Under the pieces are notes generated by a model. The model did no database searches. It was not told the origin of the DNA and was given only the letters and a program-made list of their open reading frames with translations. A program made the translations under genes and the position numbers. Of a DNA stretch of 64,000 nucleotides, positions 61,591-64,000 are shown piece by piece. Origin of the DNA: Chytridium lagenaria. Its lineage: Eukaryota; Chytridiomycota; Chytridiomycetes; Chytridiales; Chytridiaceae. Position 1 is the first letter of the stretch. Each line of letters opens with the position of its first letter. Location: positions 124,001 through 188,000 of the forward strand of contig JAHLKC010000067.1 in NCBI GenBank assembly GCA_025449115.1, given 5' to 3'.

Positions 61591-62259
61591 GTTGAGAGAT
61601 GTAGAAGTGTTTTCTAAAGGTGGTTGGATGAGAATTGTTGAATGATATTTTTTAGAGGTAAACGTTCTGTTTTATAGGCGAGCTCAAATTTTGTATTATT
61701 ATTCTCATTACGCTGCATAACAAATAGTGTGAACCAATTGTTACGACGGCAAGTTTTAAAGTTTTTTTTCAAAGTTCTTTTTTTTTTCTATCAAGTGCAG
61801 ACAATAAAGCATAATTACCATCTTTACACTACAAATCAACATTCGGCATCAGAGCATGATGGAGGCGCATTGCATTTTAGACACTTCCACCAGAACACCA
61901 CTGTTGATAGTCCATTTTCAAATCCATTGGTCGTTATCATCACGGTCGTGAGCTGAAACGCTATATTGATGAACGGGGAGGATTCAATATGTCGTTTCAC
62001 ACAAGATTAAGGACCGCGCATAACCAATCGTAAATTTCTGTACGCCCTTACGACACGAAATGCTTACTCTTCCTACTGAAGACCAATAAGCTCTTCGTCT
62101 TGGACACGCCGCTGAAGCGATCACCTTCAAGAAATGAAGTTCGGTCAAGTATAAAACGGCGGCATTGGCATTCCCCCGAAAGTCAAGCAACTACTTCCTC
62201 TATTTACTAGTGTACATACTACTAGACTTTAATCTGTACTGTAATTTACTTCTTTCGCC
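61591..62259. promoter_or_regulatory. Shared divergent promoter region of two secreted-protein genes
   Basis: 669 bp without a gene. A minus-strand TATAAAA (61676-61670) lies about 80 bp before the repeat-protein ATG, and a plus-strand TATAAAAC (62150-62157) about 105 bp before the vWD ATG. Both fit core promoters. Confidence 0.7.
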
Positions 62260-63991
62260 ATGCTCAAGTCATTCGCTCTTATCGTTGCTCTCGCCCAGGT
62301 CGTGCTTTCAGCACCTACTTACCTCGTCGCTCGCCAGTCTCAACACATTGTCTTTGACACAAAGTCTTTGACCATCGAGGACGGAAACGTAGGCGCTGAA
62401 GTCTCTGTCCGTCTTGCATCTGCACCTACATCAGCTGCAACTATCTACCTCGACGCTCCCGGTCTCAAGCTCACCGACTGCTCGTTCAAGTTACTCCTTC
62501 TGACTGGCAGACCCCTAGAAAGTCCGTCTCATTGGCGGTGGTGATGGCAAGACCACGTCGTACACACTCAACGCCAAGTCTTTGCTCCGGTTCTGGGTCG
62601 CACCTTGCCAAGGATACGGTTGCGGTGACCAGGAAGGCAAACCCCAGCGCCGAATGTTATTCTCACGGTGACCCACATTACAAGACCTTTGACGGGAGGT
62701 ACTACGATTTCCAGGGACAGGGTGTCTTTTACCTTCTCAGAACCCCGACCCTCGTCGTTCAGGCAGACCAGAGGACTGTGAGTTATTACCGGTCGTGTTA
62801 TGTGCTTTCCCCAATACTTATGCCTTGTCTTTTAGTGCGCAAACAGAGTCACCTGCAACACTGCCATCGCTATCCAGTACGGCTCCTCCGTCATCACGCT
62901 GACCGCCGCTGCAGGCACCAAGAACCGTCTTGCCTTGAGCTCCTTGACTTCCAAGACGGACGGAATCTCCGCCACAGCCAACAGCGCCGCCAACCAGTAC
63001 CGTATCGCCATCTCTGATGGCAGCAGAATCACAGTCAGCATCTACCCGTGGAACGGTGTCTACTACATGGACGCGTCCATCACCGTCGCTGGCACTCACA
63101 TGGGAAAGACTGACGGTCTTTGCGGTTCGTACAACAACAAAGTTGGAGTCGACGTCCCCACCCCTTCCAACTTTGCTGTTTCCAACCATGAGAACATCTT
63201 CACCACTGGAAAGGGTCTCGCCGTCTCCATCCCCGTTCCTCCTACCACCAGCACCTGCAAGATCCCAGCTCTCGGTGGTGCCGCCCCTCCCTCCACTGAC
63301 GGTGTCGACCCTCTCAAACCCGGTGGTTTCACTTCTGTCGACATCCCCGTCCCCGCCACCTCTGTCGTGAACGATTTTATCGCCTCCGCCCTTGCCTACG
63401 CTGAAGACAGCACAAAGGTCACCACCACCACAGCCGCCATTGACGCCACCCTCGCTAAATCCTTTCTGCGAGTCCCTCCGCTCCTTTGACAGCTGGTGTG
63501 CCGCCAACATTGACATCAACTTTATCATTGGCGCTTGCACAGTGGACGTTGCAAACACGGGCGACAGAAACATTGTAACGAACGCTCAGCGCACCCTCGC
63601 CGCAACCTGTGCCGCCAAAGCCGCCACCCTCGCCGAATTCACTGCCGACGTCACCGCCGCAACCCAGCTCATCAACAAATCCACCGACATTGCCTCCAAA
63701 ATTCAAGGTGACGCGGCTGCGGCTGTTGGAAACATTCAGATTCCTACCTTCAACACCCCGGCGTTTCAAGCCCCACAGGCTCCCGCGTTCCAGATGCCAG
63801 CGTCTCAGGCTCCTGCTTTCCAGATGCCGGCGTTGCAGGTGCCTGCTGCTCAGGGTGGTGCGTGGCAAGCTCCTGCCGCTCAGGCTCCGGCTTGGGCGGC
63901 TCCCCAGATGCCGGCTTTCCAGATGCCTGCTCAGCAAGGCGCGCAGCCGGCTGTGATGCCAAACTTGGGCAACTGGAACTTCAAGTTTTAA
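62260..63991 (+). CDS. Secreted von Willebrand factor type D domain protein
   Basis: The signal peptide MLKSFALIVALAQVVLSAPT is followed by a beta-rich N-terminal part (VFDTKSLTIEDGNVGAEVSV). The vWD domain reads HGDPHYKTFDGRYYDFQGQG, VFYLLRTPTLVVQADQRT, an intron at 62778-62835, then CANRVTCNTAIAIQYGSSV and GKTDGLCGSYNNKVGVD. The GDPHY/TFDG start and CGSYNN end are hallmarks. A helical segment with WCAANIDINFIIGACTVDVA follows, then a tail of AFQMPA/AFQAPQAPAFQM repeats (63740-63960) ending NLGNWNFKF. Frame slips are needed near 62490-62600 and at 63458 (one A too many in GCTAAATCC) to keep one protein. Likely an extracellular or wall protein. Confidence 0.82.
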
Positions 63992-64000
63992 TGTAATAGC

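Noticed and set aside
62818..63573. 251-aa minus-strand open frame
   Set aside because: Shadow of the vWD gene, whose plus-strand text (GDPHY, CGSYNN) is clearly the coding one.
63455..63937. 160-aa minus-strand frame rich in Ser, Arg, Leu and His
   Set aside because: Antisense of the AFQMPA repeat tail; periodicity comes from the real gene.

Overview
This window is eukaryotic and almost certainly fungal. Genes are split by many short introns (37-90 bp, including several GC-AG ones). The recognisable host genes are a 26S proteasome ATPase, MCM4, glycogen branching enzyme, a PQ-loop membrane protein, a RING-H2 ligase and a fungal HAM1-like gene. The transposons (Ty1/copia, KDZ-type with CxC5/CxC6-like cysteine clusters, PIF/Harbinger) suit a fungus. 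The secreted von Willebrand type D protein and the transposon mix lean towards an early-diverging, possibly chytrid-like lineage. That placement is inference.

Layout. (1) 1-1638: 3' part of a proteasome RPT5 gene carrying several one- or two-base frameshifts. (2) About 3.0-46.5 kb: a dense nest of transposons. Copia family A (LTR about 502 bp) occurs as copies A1 (3.0-4.9 kb), A2 (12.3-21.4 kb), A3 (21.4-22.8 kb, reversed) and a solo LTR (25.8-26.3 kb). A complete, apparently young copia B element (5025-11892, 846-bp LTRs, single intact gag-pol ORF) sits inside a reversed A LTR with target duplication GACTC. A 5.7-kb KDZ-type DNA transposon (14670-20367) with an 8-bp target duplication interrupts the integrase of A2; it carries a CxC5/CxC6-like transposase gene and a convergent gene of unknown function. 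A frameshifted HAM1-like gene (24.6-26.7 kb) has a solo A LTR in a probable intron. A PIF/Harbinger element with TAA duplication (28811-39241) has a Myb/SANT gene split by two copia C copies. A decayed transposase of a third DNA-transposon superfamily lies at 42-45 kb, with a second remnant at 27.3-28.7 kb.

(3) 47.0-64.0 kb: gene-dense, transposon-free DNA. Five genes lie on the minus strand (membrane RING-H2 protein, PQ-loop protein, branching enzyme, MCM4, a single-pass membrane protein). They are followed by a divergent pair of secreted proteins sharing a 670-bp promoter region: a minus-strand Asn/Gln-rich protein of 17 repeats of 14-15 residues, and a plus-strand von Willebrand type D protein.

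The most interesting items are the curli-like 14-residue repeat protein and its divergent vWD neighbour, the two-gene KDZ transposon with an unrecognised second gene, four ACGCGT (MCB-like) sites conserved in LTR A, the GC-rich hairpin cluster of LTR B, and the layered nesting, which can be read exactly from the target-site duplications. Small frame slips recur in host genes. They may be assembly errors, so gene models here are approximate at single-base level.
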